A stretch of DNA of 64,000 nucleotides. Source: Massilia agrisoli. GTDB lineage: Bacteria; Pseudomonadota; Gammaproteobacteria; Burkholderiales; Burkholderiaceae_D. Made by a program: the position numbers and the translations under genes. The stretch covers positions 124,001 through 188,000 of the forward strand of contig NZ_JAJHPV010000021.1 of the NCBI RefSeq assembly GCF_020831365.1, given 5' to 3'. Under the pieces are notes generated by a model. That model did no database searches and was not told the origin of the DNA. It saw nothing but the letters and a program-made list of their open reading frames with translations. Below, in pieces: positions 20,589 to 29,642 of this stretch; position 1 is the first letter of the stretch; the number at the start of each line of letters is the position of its first letter.

Positions 20589-21239
20589 ATGGATTGCTCT
20601 TTCAATATGAAACCGCGCTGGGAGCGCCGCAAGGACGCGCGCCCCCAGGAGCTTCTGGCCGCCGCGCTGGACCTGTTTGTCGAACGGGGATTCGCTTCAA
20701 CCCGGCTCGAGGATGTCGCCAAGCGCGCCGGCGTGTCGAAGGGCACGCTTTACCTCTACTTCACGAACAAGGAAGAATTGTTCAAGGCAGTGGTGCGTAA
20801 TACCGTCGTGCCCGCCATCGACGCCGCCGAGGAGGATATCGCCGGATTTGAAGGCCATAGCGCCGACCTGTTGCGCCGCGTTGTGCACGGCTGGTGGGAG
20901 CGCATGGGCATGACCAACGCGTCCGGCATCATCAAACTGGTGATGGCCGAAGCAGGAAATTTCCCCGACCTTGCCCGCTTTTACCAGGAAGAAGTCATCG
21001 CGCGCGGCACCCGCGCCACCGCTGTCATGCTTGAGCGCGCCATCGAGCGGGGCGAGTTCCGCCCCATCGACATTAACGTGATGACCCAGGTGCTGATCGC
21101 GCCGGTGCTGATGCTGATGACCTGGAAGCATTCGGTCGGCCCGTGCGCGCAAGGCCAGCTCGACGCCCCTGCCTTCATCGATTCCTTCCTCGACATGGCG
21201 CTGCACGGCTTGTTGCCGCCCCCTGCAGCCCAGCCGTGA
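20589..21239 (+). CDS. TetR/AcrR family transcriptional regulator
   Basis: The 216-residue repressor has an N-terminal helix-turn-helix (LFVERGFASTRLEDVAKRAGVSKGTLYLYFTNKEELF, about residues 30-68). The C-terminal ligand domain contains the GWWERM...LVMAEAGNFPDLARFY segment common to AcrR-type regulators. The gene has a strong promoter (20525-20553) and sits opposite a Met-rich lipoprotein gene, which may be its target. No efflux genes are adjacent. The ligand is unknown. Confidence 0.88.
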   Translation: MDCSFNMKPRWERRKDARPQELLAAALDLFVERGFASTRLEDVAKRAGVSKGTLYLYFTNKEELFKAVVRNTVVPAIDAAEEDIAGFEGHSADLLRRVVHGWWERMGMTNASGIIKLVMAEAGNFPDLARFYQEEVIARGTRATAVMLERAIERGEFRPIDINVMTQVLIAPVLMLMTWKHSVGPCAQGQLDAPAFIDSFLDMALHGLLPPPAAQP

Positions 21240-21401
21240 GTTGCCACAAGCGCCAAGTCGGCGTTTTCGCGGGTTCATTCCCTTTAAACTGCAGACTGTC
21301 GCAATTTCTCGCGATCTACGAACCCATGTCGCTAAGATGTGGGTTCTGAGGCCGTTCAACGATAAAATATCGGATTATTATTTTCCCACCGAGTCATAAA
21401 G

Positions 21402-22055
21402 ATGAATATCGAACAAGCCCGCTTTAACATGATTGAACAGCAGATCCGCCCGTGGAACGTGCTGGACCAGGACGTGCTCGACCTGCTGGTAGTCGTCAAG
21501 CGCGAGGAATTCGTTCCTGCCGCGTGCAAGGCATTGGCGTTTGTCGATACCGAAATCCCGCTGCCAGGCGGCGAGGCAATGTTTACGCCGAAGATGGAAG
21601 CGCGCATTTTGCAGGAAATTATGCTCAAGAAGCATGAGACCGTCCTTGAAATCGGCGCGGGCTCCGGCTACATGGCTGCACTGCTGGCGCACAAGGGCCG
21701 TCACGTGACGACCGTCGAAATCTCGCCGGAACTCAAGGCGATGGCCGAAGCCAACCTGTCACGCGCGGGCGTGGCCAACGCCACCGTCGAAGAAGGCAAT
21801 GGCGCTGCTGGCTGGGACAAGGGTGCACCGTTCGACGTGATCGTGATTTCGGGCGCGCTGGAAGTGCTGCCGGAAGCGTTCCTCAAGCAGGTCAAGGTTG
21901 GCGGCCGCATCGCTGCGATCCTCGGCACCGCGCCTGTGATGTCGGTAAATATCATCACCCGCGTTTCCGAAACGGCGTACGACACGGTCAAGGTATTTGA
22001 GACCAATGTCAAGCCGCTGGTCGGCGCGGCCGCGGTGTCGCATTTTACTTTCTAA
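21402..22055 (+). CDS. pcm: Protein-L-isoaspartate O-methyltransferase
   Basis: Pcm methylates isoaspartyl residues in aged proteins so that they can return to normal aspartate. The 217 residues start with RFNMIEQQIRPW and contain the SAM motif LEIGAGSGYMAALLA and the DVIVISGA segment. The gene heads a pcm-rhodanese-tolC transcript, with 12 bases to the rhodanese gene. The protein is slightly shorter than enteric Pcm at its N-terminus, as is usual in Burkholderiales. Confidence 0.93.
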   Translation: MNIEQARFNMIEQQIRPWNVLDQDVLDLLVVVKREEFVPAACKALAFVDTEIPLPGGEAMFTPKMEARILQEIMLKKHETVLEIGAGSGYMAALLAHKGRHVTTVEISPELKAMAEANLSRAGVANATVEEGNGAAGWDKGAPFDVIVISGALEVLPEAFLKQVKVGGRIAAILGTAPVMSVNIITRVSETAYDTVKVFETNVKPLVGAAAVSHFTF

Positions 22056-22067
22056 GGCGAAGCGGCG

Positions 22068-22391
22068 ATGAAGCACCTTACCGCACCCGAGCTTGCAGAG
22101 CGGCTGGCCGATCCATCGCGCCCACGCCCGCTGCTGCTCGACGTGCGCGAGGGATGGGAATTCGAGGCCTGCAAGATCGAAGGCTCGACCCTGATCACGA
22201 TGAACACCATTCCTGCGCGCCTGCAGGAACTCGATGACGATGCCGAGATTGTCTGCATCTGCCATCACGGCGTGCGCAGTGCGGCGGTTGCGTCCTTCCT
22301 GGAACGCAACGGGTTCACGGATGTAACGAATTTGACGGGCGGAATCCACGCCTGGGCTGTGCAGGTCGACAGCACGATGCCGCAGTACTGA
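22068..22391 (+). CDS. Rhodanese-like domain protein
   Basis: A single rhodanese domain of 107 residues. The active-site loop is CHHGVRS, so the catalytic Cys needed for sulfur transfer is present, with the typical LLDVREGWEFEACKIEGS at the N-terminal side. It is cytoplasmic (no signal). It lies 12 bases after pcm and about 75 bases before tolC, a gene order common in betaproteobacteria. The sulfur acceptor is unknown. Confidence 0.9.
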   Translation: MKHLTAPELAERLADPSRPRPLLLDVREGWEFEACKIEGSTLITMNTIPARLQELDDDAEIVCICHHGVRSAAVASFLERNGFTDVTNLTGGIHAWAVQVDSTMPQY

Positions 22392-22467
22392 TCGCCAGCG
22401 CTGCGGAATCGGAAACAAGTCAGCTGCAAATTTACTTAACCTTTTGATGACTCCAACGGAGAATGCA

Positions 22468-23826
22468 ATGCAGAAATCCCTAATCGCCGTGCTGATTGCC
22501 AGCGCTGTTGTCTCGCTCAATGCACAGGCGGCCGACCTCCTCGACGTGTACAAGCAGGCACTGGCAAATGATGCGGTGTTCGCCAGCGCGCGCGCGTCAG
22601 CGGCGGTTGGCAGGGAAAAGGTTCCGCAAGGGCGTTCACTGTTGCTCCCCACCGTAGGTGCAAACGGTGCGATCGTCAAGAACGACACCGATGTCTCGCC
22701 ATGGAATGAGGGCGCGCTCGGAACACTGCCGAACGGCACCACCGGCATCATTCCAGGCGGCGGCAGCAACCTGCGCACCAACGAGTACACGCTGTCGCTG
22801 GTGCAGCCGCTGTTCCGCTGGGCGAACTGGCAGACCTACCAGCAGAGCAAGCTGCTGCAGGCTGTCAGCGAAGCGCAGTTTGCGCAGGCCCAGCAAGACC
22901 TGATCACCCGCGTGGCGCAGGCCTACTTCGACGTGCTGGCAGCGGAAGACACGCTGGAATCGACGCGCGCACAAAAGACCGCGACCACCGAGCAGCTGGC
23001 GTCGGCCAAGCGCAATTTTGAAGTCGGCACCCAGACTATCACCGACACCCACGAAGCACAGGCAGCGTATGACCTGGTTGTGGCGCAGGAGTTCGCCGCC
23101 GTCAACGACCTCGAAGTCAAGCGCACCGCGCTGCAGGCCATCATCGGCACCGCGCCATCGGCACTCGCGCCGCTCAAGCCAGGCGTTGCACTGGCCTCGC
23201 CCGAGCCTGCACTGATCGACCCATGGGTGTCGTCGGCCGAAAGCCAGAACTACGGCGTGGTCGCGGCCCAGCTGGCGCTGGAATCGGCCAAGCGTGACAT
23301 CTCGAGGAACCGCGCCGGCCACTACCCGACCCTGGACCTGGTTGCCAACTCGACCCACCGCAAGGTCAACGGCCAGACCAACAGCTCGGGCACCACGCAG
23401 AACAACGCCATCGGCGTGCAGTGGAACATCCCGATTTTCAACGGCTTCGCTGTGACCAGCCGCGTGCGTGAATCGATCGCGCTGGAAGACAAGGCCCGCA
23501 ATGACCTGGAAACCACGCGCCGCAACGCAGCGCAATTTGCACGCCAGGCTTACCTGGGCGTCAACAGCGGCCTGGCGCAAGTGAAGGCGCTGGAAGCGGC
23601 CGAAGTATCGAGCACCTCGGCGCTGGAATCGAACAAGCTGGGCTACCAGGTTGGCGTGCGCATCAACATCGACGTGCTGAACGCCCAGCGCCAGCTGTAC
23701 TCGACCCGCCGCGACCTGTCGCGCGCGCGTTACGACACCATCGTCAATGGCCTGCGCCTGAAGGCGGCGGCAGGTTCGCTGCGCGAGGACGACCTGATCC
23801 CGGTCAACAACCTGCTGCAGAAATAA
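22468..23826 (+). CDS. tolC: TolC family outer membrane channel protein
   Basis: This 452-residue protein starts with a signal peptide (MQKSLIAVLIASAVVSLNAQA) and is followed by two outer membrane efflux (OEP) repeats, with the first beginning ADLLDVYKQALANDAVFASARA. Long coiled-coil stretches (about 120-200 and 330-410) form the periplasmic tunnel. I chose ATG 22468 behind GGAG; an ATG at 22447 would extend the signal without gain. The channel serves type I secretion and multidrug efflux with inner-membrane partners not encoded here. A strong terminator follows. Confidence 0.92.
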   Translation: MQKSLIAVLIASAVVSLNAQAADLLDVYKQALANDAVFASARASAAVGREKVPQGRSLLLPTVGANGAIVKNDTDVSPWNEGALGTLPNGTTGIIPGGGSNLRTNEYTLSLVQPLFRWANWQTYQQSKLLQAVSEAQFAQAQQDLITRVAQAYFDVLAAEDTLESTRAQKTATTEQLASAKRNFEVGTQTITDTHEAQAAYDLVVAQEFAAVNDLEVKRTALQAIIGTAPSALAPLKPGVALASPEPALIDPWVSSAESQNYGVVAAQLALESAKRDISRNRAGHYPTLDLVANSTHRKVNGQTNSSGTTQNNAIGVQWNIPIFNGFAVTSRVRESIALEDKARNDLETTRRNAAQFARQAYLGVNSGLAQVKALEAAEVSSTSALESNKLGYQVGVRINIDVLNAQRQLYSTRRDLSRARYDTIVNGLRLKAAAGSLREDDLIPVNNLLQK

Positions 23827-23844
23827 ACGCGGCTGGTATAGCGA

Positions 23845-23869
23845 ACGGCGCCGAGGCGCCGTTTTTTTT
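23845..23869 (+). terminator. Rho-independent terminator after tolC
   Basis: A perfect 8-bp stem (ACGGCGCC / GGCGCCGT) with a two-base loop is followed directly by a run of eight T residues, 19 bases after the tolC stop. Confidence 0.92.
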
Positions 23870-23890
23870 GGCGAGTTACCCCGGCAAGTG

Positions 23891-23996
23891 CCGTCGTTCC
23901 CGCGAAAGCGGGAATCCATACCGAGTACGCACGGTGAGCGCATAAGTCGCCGCTGCTCGTCTTCAGCATGGGTTCCCGCGTTTGCGGGAACGACGG
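23891..23996. repeat. REP-like palindromic repeat pair (family A, copy 2)
   Basis: The best-preserved copy: CCGTCGTTCCCGCGAAAGCGG on the left and GCGGGAACGACGG on the right, in inverted orientation around a 60-base centre. Each end is itself a small hairpin (CCCGCgaaaGCGGG type). It lies between tolC and gloA. Confidence 0.85.
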
Positions 23997-24022
23997 CATA
24001 TGGTTTTTTCTGAGGTCAATCG

Positions 24023-24451
24023 CTAAGCGACTTCGCTTAACGCGGCCAGGCCAGCGCCGGCGCCATTGTCCTTGCGTTCAATCAGCTCGATCTTGTAACC
24101 ATCCGGATCGGTGACGAAAGCGATCACCGTGCTGCCGCCCTTGACCGGCCCCGGCTCGCGCGTGACGTTGCCGCCGTTGGCGCGCACCGAGTCGCAGGCT
24201 GCATAGATGTCGTCGGCAGAAACGGCCAGGTGGCCGTAGGCAGTGCCGAGCTCGTACGTGTTGACGCCCCAGTTGTAGGTGAGCTCCAGCTCGGCATGGT
24301 CCGGGTTGCTGCCATAGCCCACGAACGCCAGCGTGTATTTGTATTCCGGGTTCTCGCTCGTGCGCAGCAGTGTCATGCCGAGCACCTTGGTGTAGAAGTC
24401 GATCGATCGCTGCAGGTCGCCCACCCGCAGCATGGTGTGCAGGATACGCAT
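24023..24451 (-). CDS. gloA: Lactoylglutathione lyase (glyoxalase I)
   Basis: GloA turns the glutathione-methylglyoxal adduct into S-lactoylglutathione. The 142 residues match the family from [26 protein letters not shown] to the metal-binding and substrate regions ([19 protein letters not shown]-like [22 protein letters not shown]). Two glyoxalase halves are visible. The metal ligands H5 and the Glu in LELTYN are in place, as are H and E in the second half. It is probably monocistronic, with a repeat on either side. Confidence 0.95.
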   Translation of the reverse strand: MRILHTMLRVGDLQRSIDFYTKVLGMTLLRTSENPEYKYTLAFVGYGSNPDHAELELTYNWGVNTYELGTAYGHLAVSADDIYAACDSVRANGGNVTREPGPVKGGSTVIAFVTDPDGYKIELIERKDNGAGAGLAALSEVA

Positions 24452-24510
24452 CCTTGCTCCTTAGCTGTATGAATGACTACAATTTTAAGCGTTAAGGAGC
24501 ATTCCTGCGC

Positions 24511-24540
24511 GCTGTTCCCGCTTTCGCGGGAATAGCGATG
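24511..24540. repeat. REP-like repeat, single unit (family A, copy 3)
   Basis: One half-element, TTCCCGCTTTCGCGGGAA, with the same core as the other family A repeats but without the partner unit. It lies between gloA and the osmC-type gene. Confidence 0.65.
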
Positions 24541-24541
24541 G

Positions 24542-24970
24542 TCAGGCTTCCAGCCTCGCGTCAAGCGTGATTTTTGCGTTAAGCAGTTTGGATACCGGGC
24601 AGTTGGCCTTTGCGTCCTGCGCCGCGGCGTCGAAGGCTTCCTGGCTGGCGCCGGGAATCTGCGCGACCAGTTGCAGGTGCACCGCCGTGATGGCGAAACC
24701 GCCGTCGACTTTGTCCAGGGTGACGGTTGCGGTGGTAGCCAGGTGCTTGGCCGTCATGCCGGCTTCGCCGAGCTTGCCCGACAGGGCCATCGTGAAGCAG
24801 CCCGCATGGGCGGCGCCGATCAGTTCTTCCGGATTGGTGCCGGGGCCGTTTTCAAAGCGCGTGTTGAAGCCGTACTGCGTGTTGTCCAACACGCCGCTTT
24901 GGGTCGAGATAAACCCTTTGCCGTCTTTGAGTCCGCCACTCCAGGCGGCAGATGCTGAGCGTTTGTTCAT
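24542..24970 (-). CDS. OsmC family peroxiredoxin
   Basis: OsmC proteins reduce organic hydroperoxides in the cytoplasm through two cysteines. Both are present in this 142-residue protein, in AHAGCFTMALS and AKANCPVSKLL. I chose the ATG at 24970 (MNKRSASAAWSGGLKDGKG); a 26-residue extension upstream has no family similarity. The sequence closely fits the OsmC rather than the Ohr branch because of the GGLKDGKGFIST start and the NPEELIGAAHA segment. It stands alone on the minus strand. Confidence 0.93.
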   Translation of the reverse strand: MNKRSASAAWSGGLKDGKGFISTQSGVLDNTQYGFNTRFENGPGTNPEELIGAAHAGCFTMALSGKLGEAGMTAKHLATTATVTLDKVDGGFAITAVHLQLVAQIPGASQEAFDAAAQDAKANCPVSKLLNAKITLDARLEA

Positions 24971-25062
24971 TGGTGCCTCCATGGCTTTTTGGGTTTCTAA
25001 AGCCATAGAATGCCACGCTGGGCGCGCGGACTCTGTACGGGGGCGCACAAAGCCCTGCGGGC

Positions 25063-26427
25063 TTACTTCCTGGCGGCGGCCGGGGCTGCCGCGGCAGGCG
25101 CCGCTGTCGGCGTACCGGCCGGCGTGATGCGCCAGACGATGTTGCCGACGTCGTCAGCCAGCAAAATCGCGCCCGTCTTGTCGACCGCGACGCCGACCGG
25201 ACGGCCATACGCTTTTTCATCCTTGCCCAGGAAGCCGGTGACGAGGTCCTGCGGTGGGCCGTTCGGCATGCCGCCGGCGAACGGTACGTAGATCAGCTTG
25301 TAGCCCGAATGCGGCTTGCGGTTCCACGAGCCGTGCTGGCCGACCAGCGCGCCGTTTTTAAACTGCGGCATCAGGTTGCCATCGTAAAAGGCGAGGCCGA
25401 GCGACGCGGTGTGGGCGCCCAGCGCGTAGTCAGGCTTGATGGCCTTGGCCACCAAGTCCGGGCGCGGCGGTTCCACACGGGTGTCGACGATCTGGCCGTA
25501 GTAGCTGTACGGCCAGCCGTAGAAGCCGCCATCCTTTACCGAGGTCATGTAGTCGGGGACCAGGTTGTCGCCCAGTTCGTCACGCTCGTTGACGCTGGTC
25601 CACAGGACTTTGCTCTCCGGATGGAACGCCATGCCCACAGGGTTGCGCAGGCCGCTGGCAAAGATGCGCCCCTTGCCGGTGGCGCGGTCGAATTCCCAGA
25701 TCGCGGCGCGGCCTTCTTCCTTGTCCATGCCGTTCTCGCCGATATTGCTGTTCGAGCCAACCGACACATACAGCTTGCTGCCGTCAGGGCTGGCAACGAG
25801 GCCTTTGGTCCAGTGATGGTTCATCCCGGCAGGCAGGTCGGCCACCTTGGTGGCTTTCGCGGTGATGCGGGTGTCGCCTTCCTTGTACGGGAACTTGACC
25901 AGCGCGTCGGCGTTGGCCACGAACAGTTCGTTGCCGACCAGCGCCATGCCGAACGGCGAGGTCAGGCCGTCGAGGAACACGGTGCGGGTGGTGGCCTCGC
26001 CCTTGGCGCCCAGGCCGCGCAGCAAGGTGATGCGGTTGGCGGACGGCACGCCGGCGCCGGCCTTCTTCTGCTGCTGGGCCATCACCGCGCCCTTGATCTT
26101 CTTGACCACGCCGTCAGGCTTGTGTTCTTCCTTCTTCGGCGGCTTGTTGGTTTCAGCCACCAGCACGTCGCCGTTCGGCAGCACGTACAGCCAGCGCGGG
26201 TGGTCGAGGCTGCCCGCATACGCATTGATCGCCAGGCCCTTCGCCGCTACCGGGTAGGTGCCTTTCGGCCATGGCTGCGCCTTGGCCACGTTCACCGTCG
26301 GGATCAGCTGCTTGTCCGGCGCCGGCAGGGTCGGGTTGGGCCCGAAGCCGGGTGGCATGGTCTGGGCAACGGCCGCTGCGCACAGGGCGGTCAAGGCTAA
26401 GCCTGGGATCAATACGGCTGGTTTCAT
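25063..26427 (-). CDS. PQQ-dependent sugar dehydrogenase, exported (sorbosone dehydrogenase-like)
   Basis: This 454-residue protein has a signal peptide ([13 protein letters not shown]) and a six-bladed propeller of the soluble aldose/L-sorbosone dehydrogenase type. Recognisable blade segments include [43 protein letters not shown] and [15 protein letters not shown], which carry the expected PQQ/calcium-site residues. It would oxidise a sugar in the periplasm and pass electrons to the respiratory chain; the substrate is not known. Its ATG overlaps the stop of the upstream small gene by one base (TAATG), so the two are cotranslated. Confidence 0.87.
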   Translation of the reverse strand: MKPAVLIPGLALTALCAAAVAQTMPPGFGPNPTLPAPDKQLIPTVNVAKAQPWPKGTYPVAAKGLAINAYAGSLDHPRWLYVLPNGDVLVAETNKPPKKEEHKPDGVVKKIKGAVMAQQQKKAGAGVPSANRITLLRGLGAKGEATTRTVFLDGLTSPFGMALVGNELFVANADALVKFPYKEGDTRITAKATKVADLPAGMNHHWTKGLVASPDGSKLYVSVGSNSNIGENGMDKEEGRAAIWEFDRATGKGRIFASGLRNPVGMAFHPESKVLWTSVNERDELGDNLVPDYMTSVKDGGFYGWPYSYYGQIVDTRVEPPRPDLVAKAIKPDYALGAHTASLGLAFYDGNLMPQFKNGALVGQHGSWNRKPHSGYKLIYVPFAGGMPNGPPQDLVTGFLGKDEKAYGRPVGVAVDKTGAILLADDVGNIVWRITPAGTPTAAPAAAAPAAARK

Positions 26428-26732
26428 TATTTTTTTCCTCCGGTTGGGGTGACGACGTCGTGGTGGCGCATGCCGTTGGCAGCGTCGGGCTGGGGTTTGG
26501 CCTGGCCCGGGCTGCCGGCGTGTGGAACGGCTTCTTCGATGCCGCGGGTGCCGTGCAGGTCGGTGTCGACCAGTCCCTGTTCGAGGTCGCTGGCTGCCTG
26601 CTCCATGACCCCGCGTGGCTTGGTGTCCTGCGCGTCCGGCGACTCGTCGCGTTCGTGCGGCAGGCGTTTGACGCCGTCATTCTTCATCCTGGCGTCGGTG
26701 TTGACCCTGCGGTCGCGTGTTTCGGTAACCAT
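26427..26732 (-). CDS. Small hydrophilic protein of unknown function
   Basis: The 101-residue, charged protein has no signal peptide or membrane segment. It begins [35 protein letters not shown], a highly polar N-terminal part followed by [20 protein letters not shown], and appears largely disordered. Hypothetical proteins of this kind recur in Massilia-like genomes, but I assign no function. It is directly coupled to the PQQ-type sugar dehydrogenase by a TAATG overlap. It is divergent from the LexA box at 26912 by about 180 bases. Confidence 0.65.
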   Translation of the reverse strand: MVTETRDRRVNTDARMKNDGVKRLPHERDESPDAQDTKPRGVMEQAASDLEQGLVDTDLHGTRGIEEAVPHAGSPGQAKPQPDAANGMRHHDVVTPTGGKK

Positions 26733-26883
26733 GTGTGCTCCCTCGCTGCTTGCGGTTCAATTGTGCAAATGGTATCGCTTTGCATTGAACCGGGTCGCCC
26801 AATTGGGCGGCGCGCAGCAGGGAGGCCGCGATGTCGCCGGCCAAGGTGGCGCGGGCCCCGGCGAGATGATGTTTGTCCTTGTC

Positions 26884-26913
26884 TTGCCGGAAGCTGGCGC
26901 CGCACCCTATACT
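26884..26913 (+). promoter_or_regulatory. Sigma-70 promoter of nadK-recN
   Basis: TTGCCG (26884-26889) and TATACT (26908-26913) are spaced by 18 bases. The -10 overlaps the first bases of the LexA box that follows, the arrangement expected for a LexA-repressed promoter. About 100 bases separate it from nadK. Confidence 0.6.
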
Positions 26914-26927
26914 GTGCATTTATACAG
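26912..26927 (+). promoter_or_regulatory. LexA (SOS) box upstream of nadK-recN
   Basis: CTGTGCATTTATACAG is a perfect CTGT-N8-ACAG operator placed at a -10 element, 87 bases before the nadK start. It makes the nadK-recN transcript, perhaps with hemH, a predicted SOS operon. recN is SOS-controlled in many bacteria, which supports the site. The same format precedes recA and the radical SAM gene. Confidence 0.85.
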
Positions 26928-27014
26928 CCTTCGCAGCGCGGGGGCGAAGTAGCAGGCGCAGGCATTATCGGGTAATCTCCTGCGTGACGCCATCAATCAA
27001 CCGCCGAGATTCCT

Positions 27015-27917
27015 ATGCCCGAAACGCCTGACATGCAGAAAACCATTGCGCTGGTCGTGCGTCCGAATACCGCGGGCATCGAGCAGCCGGTGCAGCAGCT
27101 GGTGGACTTCCTGCAGCACAGCGGCTACCGCGTGGTGTTCGAAGCGGGCACCGCCGAACACCTGGCCCTGCCCGGCATCGACGCGATGAGCGCGGCCGAC
27201 ATCGGCGCCACCGCGCAGGCGGTAGTGGTGATGGGCGGCGATGGCACCATGCTGGGCATCGCGCGCCAGCTGGCGCCCTACGACGTGCCGCTGGTGGGCA
27301 TCAACCTCGGGCGCCTCGGCTTCATGACCGATATTCCGGTCGAGCGCATGATCCCGGCGCTGGACGCCATCCTGGGCGGCAAGGCGCGCTCCGAAAAACG
27401 CACCATGCTCGAAGGCTGCGTCAAGCGCAACGGCGAAACCATCCATTGCGGCCAGGCCGTGAACGACGTGGTGGTGGCGCGCGGCGCCGGCGCCGGCATG
27501 ATCGAGCTGAAGGTGACGGTGGACGGCGACTTCATGTACAACCAGCGCTCCGATGGCCTGATCATCTCGACGCCCACCGGCTCGACCGCGTACGCGCTGT
27601 CGGCCGGCGGCCCGCTGCTGCATCCGACGCTGGGCGGCATCGCGCTGGTGCCGATCGCGCCGCATGCCCTGTCGAACCGGCCCATCGTGGTGCCCGACAG
27701 CAGCACCATCACGGTGGAAATCGTGGCCGGGCGCGACACCAGCGTGAACTTCGACATGCAGACCTTCGCCAGCCTGATGCACGGCGACCAGATCATCATT
27801 TCGCGCTCGCCGCATGACATGACCTTCCTCCACCCGGAAGGCTGGACCTATTACGACACGCTGCGCGAGAAGCTGCACTGGAACGAATACCCGGCGGGCG
27901 ACAGCCGGCCGAAATAA
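27015..27917 (+). CDS. nadK: NAD kinase
   Basis: NadK phosphorylates NAD to NADP. The 300-residue protein has the catalytic GGDGTML motif, the NLGRLGFMTD segment and the TPTGSTAYALSAGGP motif of the family. ATG 27015 begins MPETPDMQKTIALVV; an internal ATG (27033) is a possible alternative. It is followed after 16 bases by recN, and both are likely under the LexA box at 26912. The usual neighbour hrcA is not found upstream, although a CIRCE element occurs further on in front of grpE. Confidence 0.95.
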   Translation: MPETPDMQKTIALVVRPNTAGIEQPVQQLVDFLQHSGYRVVFEAGTAEHLALPGIDAMSAADIGATAQAVVVMGGDGTMLGIARQLAPYDVPLVGINLGRLGFMTDIPVERMIPALDAILGGKARSEKRTMLEGCVKRNGETIHCGQAVNDVVVARGAGAGMIELKVTVDGDFMYNQRSDGLIISTPTGSTAYALSAGGPLLHPTLGGIALVPIAPHALSNRPIVVPDSSTITVEIVAGRDTSVNFDMQTFASLMHGDQIIISRSPHDMTFLHPEGWTYYDTLREKLHWNEYPAGDSRPK

Positions 27918-27933
27918 CAGAAAACCTCACTAC

Positions 27934-29598
27934 ATGCTGCGTACACTTTCCATCCGCGACTTCGTCATTGTCGATTCGATCGAGCTTGAATTTTCCAGTG
28001 GTTTTTCAGTGTTGACCGGCGAGACCGGCGCCGGCAAGTCGATCCTGATCGACGCGCTGCAGCTGGCGCTGGGCGGGCGCGGCGACGCCAGCGTGGTGCG
28101 CGAAGGCGCGGCCAAGGCCGATATCACGGCGGACTTCACGGCCGGCGGCGCGGCAAGCGACTGGCTGGCCCAGAATGAGTTTGCGACTGAGGAAGGCGGC
28201 GCGCTGCTGCGCCGGGTGATCGACAATGCGGGCCGCTCGAAGGCCTACATCAACGGCATCGCAGCCACGGCGACCCAGTTGCGCGACCTGGGCGAGCTGC
28301 TGGTCGACATCCACGGCCAGCATGCGCACCAGTCACTGCTCAAGCTCGACGCGCAGCGCGCGCTGCTCGACAGCCAGTCGGCAGCGAAAGAGGGCGGCGG
28401 CGCGCAGCATGCGCAGGATGTGGCCGCCGCGTACAAGGCATGGCGCGCGGTATCGCGCCAGCGCGAGGAATTCGAGACCAACGCCAGGAACGTGCTGGTC
28501 GAACGCGAGCGCCTGGAGTGGCAGGTGAACGAGCTGGAAAAGCTGGCGGTCAAGCCGGGCGAATGGGCTGACATCACCAACGAGCACAGCCGCCTTTCGC
28601 ACGCGGCCAGCCTGCTCGAAGGCGCGCAGGAGGCGCTGACCGCGATTTCCGAATCAGAGCATCCGATCCTGTCGCAGATTGCGTCGCTGAACCAGAAGCT
28701 GGGCAAGCTGGTCGACATCGACGCGCAGCTGCAGCCGGTGCTCGATTGCATGGAGCCGGCACGCATCCAGTTGCAGGAGGCGGTGTACGCGCTGAACGAT
28801 TACCTTGACCGGGTCGACCTCGATCCCGAGCGCCTGCGCCAGGTGGAAGGGCGCCTTGAAGCGATCCACAGCACGGCGCGCAAGTTCCGCGTGACGCCGG
28901 AGGAGCTGCCCGAAGAACACGCGAGCCTGTCGGAAAAACTCAGGCAGCTGGCCGACGCCAGCGACATCGACGGCTTGCGCAAGCAGGAAGAAAAGCTCAA
29001 GGCCGACTACCTTGCCGCGGCGAAGAAACTGTCGGCAGTGCGTACGGGCGCGGCAAAATTACTGGGCACGCAGGTGACGACCGCGATGCAGGAACTGAAC
29101 ATGACCGGCGGCAGCTTTGTGGTTGCGCTCAATCCTGTCGAAGCGTCGGTGCACGGGGCCGAGCAGGTGGAGTTTTTGGTAGCCGGCCATGCCGGCGTGG
29201 CGCCGCGGCCGCTGGCCAAGGTGGCCTCCGGCGGCGAGCTGGCGCGCATCGCGCTGGCCATCTCGGTCATCACGTCCAATTCCGCAACGACGCCGACCCT
29301 GATTTTTGACGAAGTCGACAGCGGCATCGGCGGCGGCGTGGCCGAGGTGGTGGGGCGCCTGCTCAAACGGCTTGGACAGGAGCGACAGGTGTTGTGCGTC
29401 ACCCACCTGCCCCAGGTGGCCAGCCAGGCCAACCAGCATTTCCAGGTCGCCAAGGGCACCACGGAGGCCGGCAAGACCGTGTCTCGCATCGACGTACTCG
29501 ACAATAAAGCACGAGTGGAAGAGGTCGCGCGCATGCTCGGTGGAATAGAGATCACAGCAACAACAAGAAAGCATGCCCGCGAACTATTAGCGTCCTAG
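27934..29598 (+). CDS. recN: DNA repair protein RecN
   Basis: RecN is an SMC-like ATPase that acts at double-strand breaks with RecA. The 554-residue protein begins MLRTLSIRDFVIVDSIELEF and has Walker A (GETGAGKSILIDAL), a long coiled coil (about residues 150-350), the ABC signature (LAKVASGGELARIALA) and Walker B (TLIFDEVDSGIGG). It is at its usual place after nadK and before hemH. The LexA box upstream of nadK suggests damage induction. Confidence 0.96.
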   Translation: MLRTLSIRDFVIVDSIELEFSSGFSVLTGETGAGKSILIDALQLALGGRGDASVVREGAAKADITADFTAGGAASDWLAQNEFATEEGGALLRRVIDNAGRSKAYINGIAATATQLRDLGELLVDIHGQHAHQSLLKLDAQRALLDSQSAAKEGGGAQHAQDVAAAYKAWRAVSRQREEFETNARNVLVERERLEWQVNELEKLAVKPGEWADITNEHSRLSHAASLLEGAQEALTAISESEHPILSQIASLNQKLGKLVDIDAQLQPVLDCMEPARIQLQEAVYALNDYLDRVDLDPERLRQVEGRLEAIHSTARKFRVTPEELPEEHASLSEKLRQLADASDIDGLRKQEEKLKADYLAAAKKLSAVRTGAAKLLGTQVTTAMQELNMTGGSFVVALNPVEASVHGAEQVEFLVAGHAGVAPRPLAKVASGGELARIALAISVITSNSATTPTLIFDEVDSGIGGGVAEVVGRLLKRLGQERQVLCVTHLPQVASQANQHFQVAKGTTEAGKTVSRIDVLDNKARVEEVARMLGGIEITATTRKHARELLAS

Positions 29599-29642
29599 AA
29601 AACTTATAATAGCGGGCTTTCCGCCTCCTTTTCCGGACCTTC

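Noticed and set aside
26271-26975. Plus-strand frame across the small hypothetical gene upstream of nadK
   Set aside because: It is antisense to the coupled minus-strand genes and shows no domain, and the LexA box and promoter lie inside it.
29605-29610. A separate hemH promoter
   Set aside because: TATAAT is present, but no -35 sequence lies at a workable distance, so it was not listed.
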